From positions 1 to 63,590 of the forward strand of contig JAFWOP010000050.1 of NCBI GenBank assembly GCA_017545365.1: 63,590 bases of DNA. Reading direction: 5' to 3'. This document shows, in pieces, positions 1 through 7,144 of the stretch (its first letter is position 1; the number at the start of each line of letters is the position of its first letter). Under the pieces are notes generated by a model that was not told the origin of the DNA, searched no databases, and saw only the letters and a program-made list of their open reading frames with translations. The stretch is from Bacteroidales bacterium. GTDB taxonomy: Bacteria > Bacteroidota > Bacteroidia > Bacteroidales > P3. The translations under genes were made by a program, and so were the position numbers.

Positions 1-282
1 ATGTGATGATGCACAGAAGGTAAAGCTCTGTACTATCACCTCGTCACCAGGTTTCACGCCACAGGCGATAAGAGCCAGATGAACCGCAGCCGTTCCCGAT
101 GACAAAGCAACGACCTTCTTGTTCTCACCAACAAACTGTTCTAGGTCTGCTTCAAATCCGTTCACATTAGGTCCCAAAGGCACCACCCAGTTGGTATCAA
201 AAGCCTCCTTTACATACTTCTGCTCCATGCCATTCTCCGACATATGAGCAAGACAAAGATAAATTCTATTACGACTAGACAT
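1..282 (-). CDS. DegT/DnrJ/EryC1/StrS aminotransferase, N-terminal part (cut by window edge)
   Basis: The first 94 codons of a PLP-dependent sugar aminotransferase of the DegT family; the rest lies left of position 1. I translated it from the reverse complement: it starts MSSRNRIYLCLAHMSENG and continues through VVPLGPNVNGFEAD and SSGTAAVHLAL to GDEVIVQSFTFCASS, the usual N-terminal cofactor-site and substrate-loop segments of the family. The PLP lysine would be beyond the edge. Such enzymes aminate nucleotide-linked 4-keto or 3-keto sugars. It is the last visible gene of the minus-strand locus, about 165 bases after the WbuC-like gene. The product cannot be told from this fragment; LegC/PglE-like enzymes are possible. 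Confidence 0.85.
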   Translation of the reverse strand, partial: MSSRNRIYLCLAHMSENGMEQKYVKEAFDTNWVVPLGPNVNGFEADLEQFVGENKKVVALSSGTAAVHLALIACGVKPGDEVIVQSFTFCASSH

Positions 283-447
283 GTTATTAATTTTTTTAGT
301 ATTCTATTACAAATATTTGACATATAATCATCTAGTATGATTCTTGCTCTGATAAAAGTCTTTGACTGATAGCAGACAAAAATACGCGCGATACCTAGAT
401 CCCAACCATTAGTCATCCGATTCGTGCATTTCGAGTTCAATATGGAA

Positions 448-846
448 CTAATCTAGGGTCAGTATGTCAATGCCTTCCAACGGAGTCCACGCTCCATCTT
501 TGGCTTCAAATAAGACTGTGCCTGATTCCAAGCACTCTAGATTATGCCACTGGCCTGCTGGAATATTCAAGCCTATACAATTGGTATTAGGCGCACAAAT
601 CCATTCCCCTGTTACATTCCCGTAGTCATCATAGAAGTACTCCTTCAAGCTCCCTTTTATAACAATCATCGTCTCTGAACTGTTTCTATGTCTATGGATT
701 GGCATTATCGTACCCGGCTCCAATGCATTCAACATCCGTTGACTCCTATCCTCAACACTATTCCGCAGATCATAACTTTGTCGCAGACGAGGATTAACCC
801 TTGCCTGTTCGGAAAGAGTGCCTAATATACTGCTATCTATTATCAT
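448..846 (-). CDS. wbuC: WbuC-family cupin metalloprotein
   Basis: A 132-residue single-domain cupin. Likely metal ligands are visible: His51 and His53 in PIHRHRNSSE, Glu58, and His101 in PAGQWHNLE. MLNALEPGTIMPIHRHR is the signature of the WbuC family, which sits beside L-FucNAc genes in O-antigen and capsule loci such as E. coli O26. Its biochemical role is not established. Here it shares the locus with fnlA, fnlB, fnlC and a WbuB-like glycosyltransferase, which supports the assignment. It lies 9 bases downstream of the nucleotidyltransferase gene and is probably cotranscribed with it. Confidence 0.85.
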   Translation of the reverse strand: MIIDSSILGTLSEQARVNPRLRQSYDLRNSVEDRSQRMLNALEPGTIMPIHRHRNSSETMIVIKGSLKEYFYDDYGNVTGEWICAPNTNCIGLNIPAGQWHNLECLESGTVLFEAKDGAWTPLEGIDILTLD

Positions 847-855
847 ATCGCATTA

Positions 856-1932
856 CTAGTTCTTCAATACAGGATTTTTCTCAAACAAAAATGACAAGCC
901 TGATGAAAACAGACTCCCTATCATGCATCGGTTTGAAAACATCTTAAATTTCCATCGTGATTGTATCATTGACTTAATCAATAATTTTCTCGTTTGCCAT
1001 CCTTTAGAAAACTCTACTTGTATACAGGTCGGACATAGTATTTCCTCCAACAATGCCGAATCCACTCTATCGTTGACAGGACATTCAAAAGGAATCTTCA
1101 CGCCACAGACTTTGTGAGCCACCTGAGTAACTGGGGATAGAAACTTCTGTAATCCAAAATATTCGGCATATTGGATAACACTATCCCACAAAGAACTGTC
1201 TTCGGCATACTCTTTCATTAATACCCCCCAGTCACACACATGCCTTAATTGTATACCACCTTCACTTAAAAAATGGTTCTGAGCGTGTGACAAGAAGAAC
1301 AACAAATTGAACAATGGCGGTGGTGTAAAGAAATCTGTACCTGCAATTTTTTTCAATGGATACGTCTCTAATAATTTACGCAAAAACAGCTCATACTGTT
1401 TTCTCTGTTTACCTCCTCTTATTGGAGAACAATATCTATGATTTTCTACATACAGTCCTTGAAATGTGAAAGAGGAATCTTTATAGTAATTCCTTCCAAC
1501 TTCGATTCCTTGCCTTTCGACAATCGCATTTCCATCTTCCCATCTCTCAAATAAAAAACTATCTAAATCACAACTCTTCCGATATTGTGGTCTTGGATAG
1601 AGCATTGCATAAGACAATCCTTTTAGGACAATGGGTGTGATACCTTCCGAAGACCATAGATTACCCAAATTTTTCAAGGCTTGAAATCTTACATAATTTT
1701 CCTTTTCTACTATTGCCTGATGCCCAATCCACTTGTATTTTACAAATTCATTTATGCCCAACTCATCACTTCTTTCAGACAATAAATCCGTCCACACTAT
1801 AGCATCCACACCTTGCCTATTCGCCGACTCGAACACCACTTCCCAATTAACAGCATTAGGCAATGAGAAATCCTCCTCATTGCCTAATGCTATTCTTATC
1901 AGTTTAAATAATACTTCTGCTTCTTTTGTCAT
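856..1932 (-). CDS. Nucleotidyltransferase-fold family protein (NTP_transf_5-like)
   Basis: A 358-residue protein with the marks of the uncharacterised nucleotidyltransferase family common in Bacteroidetes polysaccharide loci: VLKG at residues 102-105, then a YPRPQYRKSCDLD stretch (about 112-124) whose two aspartates (122 and 124) look like the metal-binding DxD of the nucleotidyltransferase fold. An N-terminal helical segment and a long C-terminal extension fit the family length. No substrate is known; modification of a polysaccharide or a carrier protein is a guess. It starts about 470 bases after fnlB across a repeat-filled gap and is followed closely by wbuC. Confidence 0.7.
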   Translation of the reverse strand: MTKEAEVLFKLIRIALGNEEDFSLPNAVNWEVVFESANRQGVDAIVWTDLLSERSDELGINEFVKYKWIGHQAIVEKENYVRFQALKNLGNLWSSEGITPIVLKGLSYAMLYPRPQYRKSCDLDSFLFERWEDGNAIVERQGIEVGRNYYKDSSFTFQGLYVENHRYCSPIRGGKQRKQYELFLRKLLETYPLKKIAGTDFFTPPPLFNLLFFLSHAQNHFLSEGGIQLRHVCDWGVLMKEYAEDSSLWDSVIQYAEYFGLQKFLSPVTQVAHKVCGVKIPFECPVNDRVDSALLEEILCPTCIQVEFSKGWQTRKLLIKSMIQSRWKFKMFSNRCMIGSLFSSGLSFLFEKNPVLKN

Positions 1933-2403
1933 TGACTATTACAGCTCCTCTCACACAGGAAAGATATATATACAGGTTAGAGGTTGCGGGTTAGTGGTTA
2001 CAAGTTACGGGTTAGAGATTACGGGTTACAGGTTAAAGATTGGAGTTAAAAGTATAATCCCTGTGATACGCGAGATACGTGGTCCAATATAGTTGAGAGT
2101 TGAGGGTTTAAGTCAGTTTAAAGTTGATAGTTTAGAGTTGAAGCTCTATATTGCGACGATAGAAAGGGTAAAACGAAGCACTTGAGGGGACTTCTATAAA
2201 TCACCTCGAAGAGGTGAGACTATTCATAACACGGTTCAAGCCGAAGGCGCAGTGCCGTGACATTCAGACATCAGAGAACTGCGTCCCGAAGGGTCGCGAC
2301 AATGAAAACAAATATATAGAACCCACCTTGATTAAAGTATTGATTATCGAACCAACACCTTTGAGCTTTAAACTTTAACCATTAAACTCTAAACTCTTAA
2401 GGC
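1933..2403. repeat. Intergenic repeat cluster: heptamer tracts around palindromes
   Basis: This 470-base gap holds no convincing gene. At 1974-2052 there is a run of about ten units with period 7 (GGTTAGA, GGTTGCG, GGTTAGT, GGTTACA and similar). At 2091-2143 there is a second run (AGTTGAG, AGTTGAG, GGTTTAA, AGTTGAT). At 2358-2400 the same family appears in the opposite orientation (AACTTTA, ACCATTA, AACTCTA, AACTCTT). Between them lie palindromes: CACCTC-GAA-GAGGTG around 2200-2216 and an imperfect GCGTCCC-GAA-GGGTCGC near 2282-2298, resembling dispersed Bacteroidetes intergenic palindromic elements. A possible 108-codon plus-strand reading frame across the first tract is only an artefact of the repeat. 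Confidence 0.6.
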
Positions 2404-3630
2404 CTACTGTACTGGAAGGAAATATGTATCTGGCTTCGCCGGATCAAATATTTCATTACAGTACATAACTGTCACCAAACACTCAGTATCACTCAGATTG
2501 ATGATATTATGAGTGTATCCTGGCAACATGTGTACACATTGAATATTGTCACCCGACACCTCAAATTCAATCACCTCATCTGAATCAATCCGACGCTCCT
2601 GTATCAGCCCATGTCCTGCCACCACAATAAAGAACTCCCACTTCGTATTATGCCAATGCTGCCCTTTGGTAATTCCAGGCTTACTGATGTTGATAGACAC
2701 CTGTCCACAATTGAGTGTATGGACCAATTCTGTAAAAGAGCCACGATTATCAACATTCATCTTCAATGGGAAAGCAACTTTCTCCTTGGGAAGATACGAG
2801 AGATACGTGGAGTATAATTTCTTAGCAAACGAACCTGTGGGAATCTCAGGAATAGTAAGGGTCTTTGGCTGACTAGCGAACTCCTGCAATAGGATTACAA
2901 TAGCGCCCAAAGTAACCTTATGCGTAATCGGACAGCAACAATACCGACCCAAATTCTGCGCATTCGGCGAGTTCTGCGTGACACCAATAACATCTAGCCC
3001 ATCGAACTCGCAGTGATGCTCTCTTCCTTCAAGACACGCCAGCATCTCATCAACCAAATCATCAATATAGAGCAACTCCAACTCTACCGACGGGTCGTTT
3101 ACAGTATACGGAAGGTCATTCGCAACAGCGTTGCAGAAAGTCGCAACAGCACTATTGTAATTGGGCCGACACCACTTACCAAAAAGATTCGGGAATCGGT
3201 ATATCTTGACTGGTGCACCTGTCTCCTTGCTATAATCCAAAAACAACTCCTCTCCGGCTTTCTTGCTCCTTCCATACTCACTATTCCCAAAACGCCCAGT
3301 TAGCGAAGCCTGTTGAGAACTACTTAACATCACAGGACAACGATTACCATGCTTTTTCAGAGTATCTAACAAGGTACTGGCAAATCCAAAATTGCCCTGC
3401 ATGAACTCTTCTTGGTTCTGCGGCCGGTTCACACCTGCAAGATTGAACACAAAATCACAATCCTTGCAATAAGAGTCAAGTTCCTCTAGAGTACTATCAA
3501 TGTCATACTCAAATACCGCCTCGATAGACAAACCTGGATGAGTCTTATCCTTCCCATCCTTAATGTTATTAAGCTGAGCACAAAGGTTCTTCCCAACAAA
3601 CCCCTTCGCCCCCGTAACTAATATCTTCAT
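2404..3630 (-). CDS. fnlB: UDP-L-FucNAc pathway epimerase/reductase (FnlB/WbjC/Cap5F)
   Basis: A 408-residue bifunctional enzyme that, in the UDP-L-FucNAc pathway, acts on the 4-keto-6-deoxy intermediate made by FnlA (3-epimerisation and 4-reduction). The N-terminal Rossmann domain begins MKILVTGAKGFVGKN with the GxxGxxG nucleotide motif; SEYGRSKKAGEE carries the SDR YxxxK-type pair. The last ~100 residues are a cupin (GQHWHNTKWEFFIVVAGHG), the architecture of Cap5F/WbjC. I start at the ATG at 3630 because the Rossmann motif follows at once; the frame stays open upstream but reads through a repeat and the neighbouring gene. It is separated from fnlC by a GxxExxY gene. Confidence 0.92.
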   Translation of the reverse strand: MKILVTGAKGFVGKNLCAQLNNIKDGKDKTHPGLSIEAVFEYDIDSTLEELDSYCKDCDFVFNLAGVNRPQNQEEFMQGNFGFASTLLDTLKKHGNRCPVMLSSSQQASLTGRFGNSEYGRSKKAGEELFLDYSKETGAPVKIYRFPNLFGKWCRPNYNSAVATFCNAVANDLPYTVNDPSVELELLYIDDLVDEMLACLEGREHHCEFDGLDVIGVTQNSPNAQNLGRYCCCPITHKVTLGAIVILLQEFASQPKTLTIPEIPTGSFAKKLYSTYLSYLPKEKVAFPLKMNVDNRGSFTELVHTLNCGQVSINISKPGITKGQHWHNTKWEFFIVVAGHGLIQERRIDSDEVIEFEVSGDNIQCVHMLPGYTHNIINLSDTECLVTVMYCNEIFDPAKPDTYFLPVQ

Positions 3631-3645
3631 ATCTATTTTTATATT

Positions 3646-3663
3646 ATCAAGAATTTGAGAATT
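3646..3663. repeat. Inverted-repeat end of GxxExxY cassette 1 (left copy)
   Basis: The sequence ATCAAGAATTTGAGAATT at the 3' end of the first GxxExxY gene reappears in inverted orientation at 4199-4224 (AATTCTCAAATTC...ATTCTTGAT), on the other side of the gene. A partial direct copy (TATCAAGAATTTG) lies at 4111-4123. The stop codon of the GxxExxY gene falls inside this repeat. Confidence 0.55.
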
Positions 3664-4078
3664 AGAGATTTTTACAGCCAATGCTTGCACATTGCCTGTG
3701 ATGCCACTCATTTGGAAACCACTTATACTCCAAACTGATAGCACCGAAGTTCAGCAATAGACCTAACTTGTGATTGCTCACATGTAGGTAATTGATTAAT
3801 TGAGATTCAAACTCTCCCACAATTTCAGACACTGCCTTTATCTCAACTCCTATCTTGTCAAAAACCAAGAAGTCGTAGAAGAAATCATGTTCAAGTTTCA
3901 CTCCATGAAACATGAGCTCGATATGTTTCTCACGTTCATAGTCAATCTCGTTTTCTTTGAGAAGTACCTCGAAAGCGTCTTGATAGACTTTCTCCTTGAA
4001 ACCGCAGCCCATCTCACGATGCAACTGCATCGCAATTCCAAGAATTCTATTGCTCTCTTCAGGGTATATCAAAGCCAT
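3662..4078 (-). CDS. GxxExxY protein 1 (predicted PD-(D/E)XK-like)
   Basis: A 138-residue protein of the GxxExxY family. The naming motif is Gly26-Phe-Lys-Glu29-Lys-Val-Tyr32, and a restriction-nuclease-like core follows: Asp69 in FFYDFLVFD and Glu79-x-Lys81 in GVEIKAV. The cellular function of the family is unknown; a PD-(D/E)XK nuclease fold is predicted for it. It stands alone between fnlC and fnlB, where a sugar-pathway gene would be expected, and is bounded by inverted repeats (3646-3663 and 4199-4224). This suggests an inserted cassette rather than a biosynthetic gene. It has only moderate resemblance to the second copy at 5455-5835. Confidence 0.88.
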   Translation of the reverse strand: MALIYPEESNRILGIAMQLHREMGCGFKEKVYQDAFEVLLKENEIDYEREKHIELMFHGVKLEHDFFYDFLVFDKIGVEIKAVSEIVGEFESQLINYLHVSNHKLGLLLNFGAISLEYKWFPNEWHHRQCASIGCKNL

Positions 4079-4198
4079 TTAAAAGGTTTTCTATTTAGGG
4101 AGCTTCTATTTATCAAGAATTTGTAAACTTCACACTTAGAATTTGATAAGAATTTAAGACTATAATTGCAAGCAATTAATAGTAGTTGCCTAAAAAAT

Positions 4199-4224
4199 AA
4201 TTCTCAAATTCTATAATTCTTGAT
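4199..4224. repeat. Inverted-repeat end of GxxExxY cassette 1 (right copy)
   Basis: AATTCTCAAATTC followed by a short extra ATAATTC segment and TTGAT is the inverted counterpart of the element at 3646-3663. It lies directly before the end of fnlC, so the pair brackets the GxxExxY gene and its 120-base upstream region. Confidence 0.5.
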
Positions 4225-4229
4225 TGTGA

Positions 4230-5390
4230 TTAGAATTTTCGCCAGACCATGCGATTGACAATTCCAGTATAAGATTGAATTATCTTGACAACCTTAGTAC
4301 TGACGTTTTCGTCCACATAGTCCGGCACAGGTATACCGTCATCATGGTTGTTATTCATCTCCACCGCACACTCCACAGCCTGTAGCAACGACTTCTCATC
4401 AATACCAGCGATAAAGAAACAGCCCTTATCCAAAGCCTCCGGACGCTCAGTACTGGTACGGATGCAGACTGCCGGGAATGGATGCCCCACACTAGTGAAG
4501 AACGACGACTCCTCCGGAAGCGTACCACTATCTGAAACTACAGCGTATGCATTCATCTGCAAGCAGTTGTAGTCATGGAAACCCAACGGCTCATGCTGGA
4601 TGACGCGCGAATCCAGTTTAAATCCAGACGCTTCCAAACGTTTGCGACTCCGGGGATGACAACTGTAAAGGATAGGCATATCATATTTCTCTGCCATCTT
4701 ATTAATTGCGGCAAAGAGGGAAAGGAAATTCTTCTCTGTGTCGATATTCTCCTCTCTGTGTGCAGAAAGAAGAATGTACCTACCTTTCTCCAACCCAAGC
4801 CGTTGATGAATATCCGAAGCCTCAATCTCTGCAAGATTCTGATGCAGCACCTCCGCCATAGGGCTGCCTGTGACGTATGTACGTTCTTTGGGCAATCCGC
4901 AATCTGCAAGATAGCGACGGGCATGCTCGCTATACGCCATATTCACATCGCTGATGATGTCTACAATTCGGCGGTTCGTCTCCTCTGGCAGACACTCATC
5001 CTTGCAGCGGTTTCCTGCCTCCATGTGGAAGATAGGAATATGCAGTCTTTTGGCACCGATAACGCTAAGACACGAATTAGTATCCCCTAGTACCAACACT
5101 GCATCGGGTTGCACCTCAACCATCAATTGATAACTCTTGGCGATGATATTACCCATCGTTTCACCGAGGTCATTCCCAACCGCATCCATATACACATCAG
5201 GATCCTCCAACTTCAAATCCTTAAAGAAAACCCCATTCAAATTATAGTCATAATTCTGACCTGTGTGCGCCAGCAGACAGTCGAAATACTTACGACACTT
5301 GTTGATTACCGCCGCCAGCCGGATAATCTCCGGCCGAGTACCTACTATGATAAGAAGCTTAAGCTTCCCATTATTCTTAAAACTATTCAT
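4230..5390 (-). CDS. fnlC: UDP-HexNAc 2-epimerase of the L-FucNAc pathway (FnlC/WbjD, WecB-like)
   Basis: A 386-residue non-hydrolysing UDP-N-acetylglucosamine 2-epimerase family enzyme, expected to catalyse the last, C2-epimerising step to UDP-L-FucNAc. Visible signatures: IVGTRPEIIRLA near residue 20, HTGQNYD, VLGDTNS, HMEAGNRCKDECLPEETNRR, LSAHREENID, CHPRSRKR and VSDSGTLPEESS with the conserved catalytic histidine and glutamates. Start taken at the ATG at 5390 (MNSFKNNGK...); the longer open frame upstream runs into the CTCGCAGATAACGC element next to the second GxxExxY gene and encodes no family sequence. Pathway membership rests on the linked fnlA and fnlB. Confidence 0.92.
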   Translation of the reverse strand: MNSFKNNGKLKLLIIVGTRPEIIRLAAVINKCRKYFDCLLAHTGQNYDYNLNGVFFKDLKLEDPDVYMDAVGNDLGETMGNIIAKSYQLMVEVQPDAVLVLGDTNSCLSVIGAKRLHIPIFHMEAGNRCKDECLPEETNRRIVDIISDVNMAYSEHARRYLADCGLPKERTYVTGSPMAEVLHQNLAEIEASDIHQRLGLEKGRYILLSAHREENIDTEKNFLSLFAAINKMAEKYDMPILYSCHPRSRKRLEASGFKLDSRVIQHEPLGFHDYNCLQMNAYAVVSDSGTLPEESSFFTSVGHPFPAVCIRTSTERPEALDKGCFFIAGIDEKSLLQAVECAVEMNNNHDDGIPVPDYVDENVSTKVVKIIQSYTGIVNRMVWRKF

Positions 5391-5403
5391 ATTCTTTACT
5401 TTT

Positions 5404-5432
5404 TTCTCGCAGATAACGCAAAAAGGACAGAA
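5404..5432. repeat. Inverted relative of the 38-bp repeat (CTCGCAGATAACGC element)
   Basis: TTTTCTCGCAGATAACGC and the following bases on the plus strand match, with differences, the complement of the 38-bp tandem repeat at 5873-6062 (CTCGCAGAAATCGCTGAAAACGCAGAGA). The two elements therefore face each other across the second GxxExxY gene. A shorter likeness (CACAGATAACGC) is seen near 36990. Confidence 0.45.
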
Positions 5433-5454
5433 ACAATCTCGACATAAGTAATTC

Positions 5455-5835
5455 TCACAATCCGTTCGCAACTCTGAAGATGGCATCATCCAAGATGTCA
5501 TCCACGTTGAAATTGACCAACAAACCCAATTTTTTGCCTAAAAGTTTACAATAGGTCAGTGTTTGCTTGAAGAAAACATCTCTCATTTCTGATACTGACT
5601 TCAACTCAACTATAACCTTATCATCGACCAGCAAGTCTAAACGAAGATCTGTTTTCAGATGAATACCTTTGTAGATAATAGGAACCTGCTTTTGTCTTTC
5701 TACATTGAGGCCTCTCTGTTCTAGTTCATAACACAAAGCCTCCTCATAAACCGATTCTAGCAGACCTGGACCAAGAGCCTTATATACATCATATATGGCA
5801 CCTCGTATCTGATACGAAATCTGATTCTCCGTCAT
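5455..5835 (-). CDS. GxxExxY protein 2 (predicted PD-(D/E)XK-like)
   Basis: A 126-residue GxxExxY protein. The motif is Gly24-Leu-Leu-Glu27-Ser-Val-Tyr30, followed by Asp67 and Glu77-x-Lys79 (VIVELKSV), a PD-(D/E)XK-like pattern, and the KKLGLLVNFN segment typical of the family. Start taken at the ATG at 5835 (MTENQISYQI), giving the usual family length of about 125; the upstream open stretch runs into the 38-bp tandem repeats. It interrupts the fnlA-fnlC pair just as the first copy interrupts fnlC-fnlB, and related repeat sequence lies on both sides in inverted orientation. Function unknown. Confidence 0.88.
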   Translation of the reverse strand: MTENQISYQIRGAIYDVYKALGPGLLESVYEEALCYELEQRGLNVERQKQVPIIYKGIHLKTDLRLDLLVDDKVIVELKSVSEMRDVFFKQTLTYCKLLGKKLGLLVNFNVDDILDDAIFRVANGL

Positions 5836-5872
5836 ATTACACTGAGTTTTCAGTGATTTCAGCAAGACCATG

Positions 5873-6062
5873 TATATCTCTGCGTTTTCAACGATTTCTG
5901 CGAGACTATTTATATCTCTGCGTTTTCAGCGATTTCTGCGAGACTATTTATATCTCTGCGTTTTCAGCGATTTCTGCGAGACTATTTATATCTCTGCGTT
6001 TTCAGCGATTTCTGCGAGACTATTTATATCTCTGCGTTTTCAGCGATTTCTGCGAGACTATT
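5873..6062. repeat. Five tandem copies of a 38-bp repeat
   Basis: Five head-to-tail copies of a 38-base unit (TATATCTCTGCGTTTTCAGC followed by GATTTCTGCGAGACTATT) occupy 5873-5910, 5911-5948, 5949-5986, 5987-6024 and 6025-6062. The first copy has AACG where the others have AGCG; otherwise they look identical. There are no spacers, so this is not a CRISPR array. The stop codon of fnlA lies in the fifth copy. Because 38 is not a multiple of three, the array keeps plus-strand frames open and gives spurious proteins of about 70 residues. Confidence 0.95.
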
Positions 6063-7131
6063 TAACGTTATTCCCCACCCCACTCAGTTCATTCTGAATA
6101 TACTCCAGCGAAGCAATCTTCTCCTTCGTCTCCTCCAGATTCAGCCTCCTAGTATTATTCGAGTTAAACTCCTCAATAGTCACCCTCTGCGTATCTCCCT
6201 CTTTGAAAAACTTATCGTAATTCAAGTCGCGGTTATCTGCCGGCACACGATAGAAGTCACCCATATCCACTGCCTTCGCGCACTCCTCCTTAGTCAGTAG
6301 CGTCTCATACATCTTCTCCCCATGGCGGATGCCAATAATCTTGATATTGTCGATTGCTGAGCCTGTCGAAGCACCCCACTGATGTGCAAACAGTTCGCAC
6401 ACCGCCTCTGCCTGTGTCCAGATAGTGCAAGCCGGTGCTTTCTGCACCAGGATATCACCATTCTCGCCATGCTCAAAAGCAAAAAGAACCAAGTCTACCG
6501 CTTCATCAAGCGACATGATAAAACGAGTCATCGAAGGCTCTGTGAGAGTGATGGGGTTTCCATTGCGTATTTGGTCAATCCAGAGAGGAATGACAGACCC
6601 GCGCGAACACATCACGTTACCATAGCGCGTACAGCAGATTTTGGTTTTACCACTATAGCGGCTCTTCGCCACTGCCACCTTCTCCTCAATGGCCTTGGTG
6701 ATGCCCATGGCATTGATAGGATAAGCAGCCTTATCAGTGGAGAGACAGATGACCGACTTCACTCCGCTCTCGATGGCAGCAGTGAGGACGTTATCCGTCC
6801 CGATGACGTTAGTGCGCACTGCCTCCATCGGAAAGAACTCGCACGACGGCACCTGCTTCAGGGCTGCGGCATGAAAGATATAGTCAGTCCCCGGCATAGC
6901 TGAACGACAACTCTCCAAGGAGCGCACGTCGCCGATATAGAACTTGATTTTATGTGCCACATCAGGGTATTTTACCTGATACTCATGGCGCATATCATCC
7001 TGTTTCTTCTCGTCTCGCGAAAAGATACGTATCTCTCCTATATCCGTACGGAGAAATCTTTTCAAAACAGCATTACCGAAGGAACCCGTTCCTCCAGTAA
7101 TCATTAAAACTTTATCTTTAAAAATACTCAT
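6058..7131 (-). CDS. fnlA: UDP-GlcNAc 4,6-dehydratase/5-epimerase (FnlA/WbjB/Cap5E)
   Basis: A 357-residue SDR enzyme for the first step of UDP-L-FucNAc synthesis: dehydration and C5-epimerisation of UDP-GlcNAc. Seen directly: nucleotide motif ITGGTGSFGNAVL (residues 11-23), FHAAALKQVPSCEFFPMEA, LSTDKAAYPINAMGITKAI with the catalytic Met-x3-Lys arrangement of inverting dehydratases, and RYGNVMCSRGSVIP. Start set at the ATG at 7131 (MSIFKDKVLM) directly before the Rossmann motif; the upstream extension overlaps the hydro-lyase gene. The stop codon lies within the fifth 38-bp repeat, so the repeat array sits at the very 3' end of the gene. Confidence 0.93.
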   Translation of the reverse strand: MSIFKDKVLMITGGTGSFGNAVLKRFLRTDIGEIRIFSRDEKKQDDMRHEYQVKYPDVAHKIKFYIGDVRSLESCRSAMPGTDYIFHAAALKQVPSCEFFPMEAVRTNVIGTDNVLTAAIESGVKSVICLSTDKAAYPINAMGITKAIEEKVAVAKSRYSGKTKICCTRYGNVMCSRGSVIPLWIDQIRNGNPITLTEPSMTRFIMSLDEAVDLVLFAFEHGENGDILVQKAPACTIWTQAEAVCELFAHQWGASTGSAIDNIKIIGIRHGEKMYETLLTKEECAKAVDMGDFYRVPADNRDLNYDKFFKEGDTQRVTIEEFNSNNTRRLNLEETKEKIASLEYIQNELSGVGNNVK

Positions 7132-7144
7132 ATCAAGATTACTA

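Noticed and set aside
210..440. A 76-codon minus-strand frame between the DegT and wbuC genes
   Set aside because: It overlaps the start of the DegT gene in another frame and shows no family sequence.
1733..2092. A 119-codon plus-strand frame over the heptamer tract
   Set aside because: Antisense to the nucleotidyltransferase gene start and running into a repeat; no protein features.
5873..6062. CRISPR array
   Set aside because: The 38-bp units are directly adjacent without spacers, and no cas genes are in the window.
5853..6097. Plus-strand proteins of about 70 residues made of ISLRFQRFLRDY-type repeats
   Set aside because: These are translations of the 38-bp tandem DNA repeat in its three frames, not real proteins.
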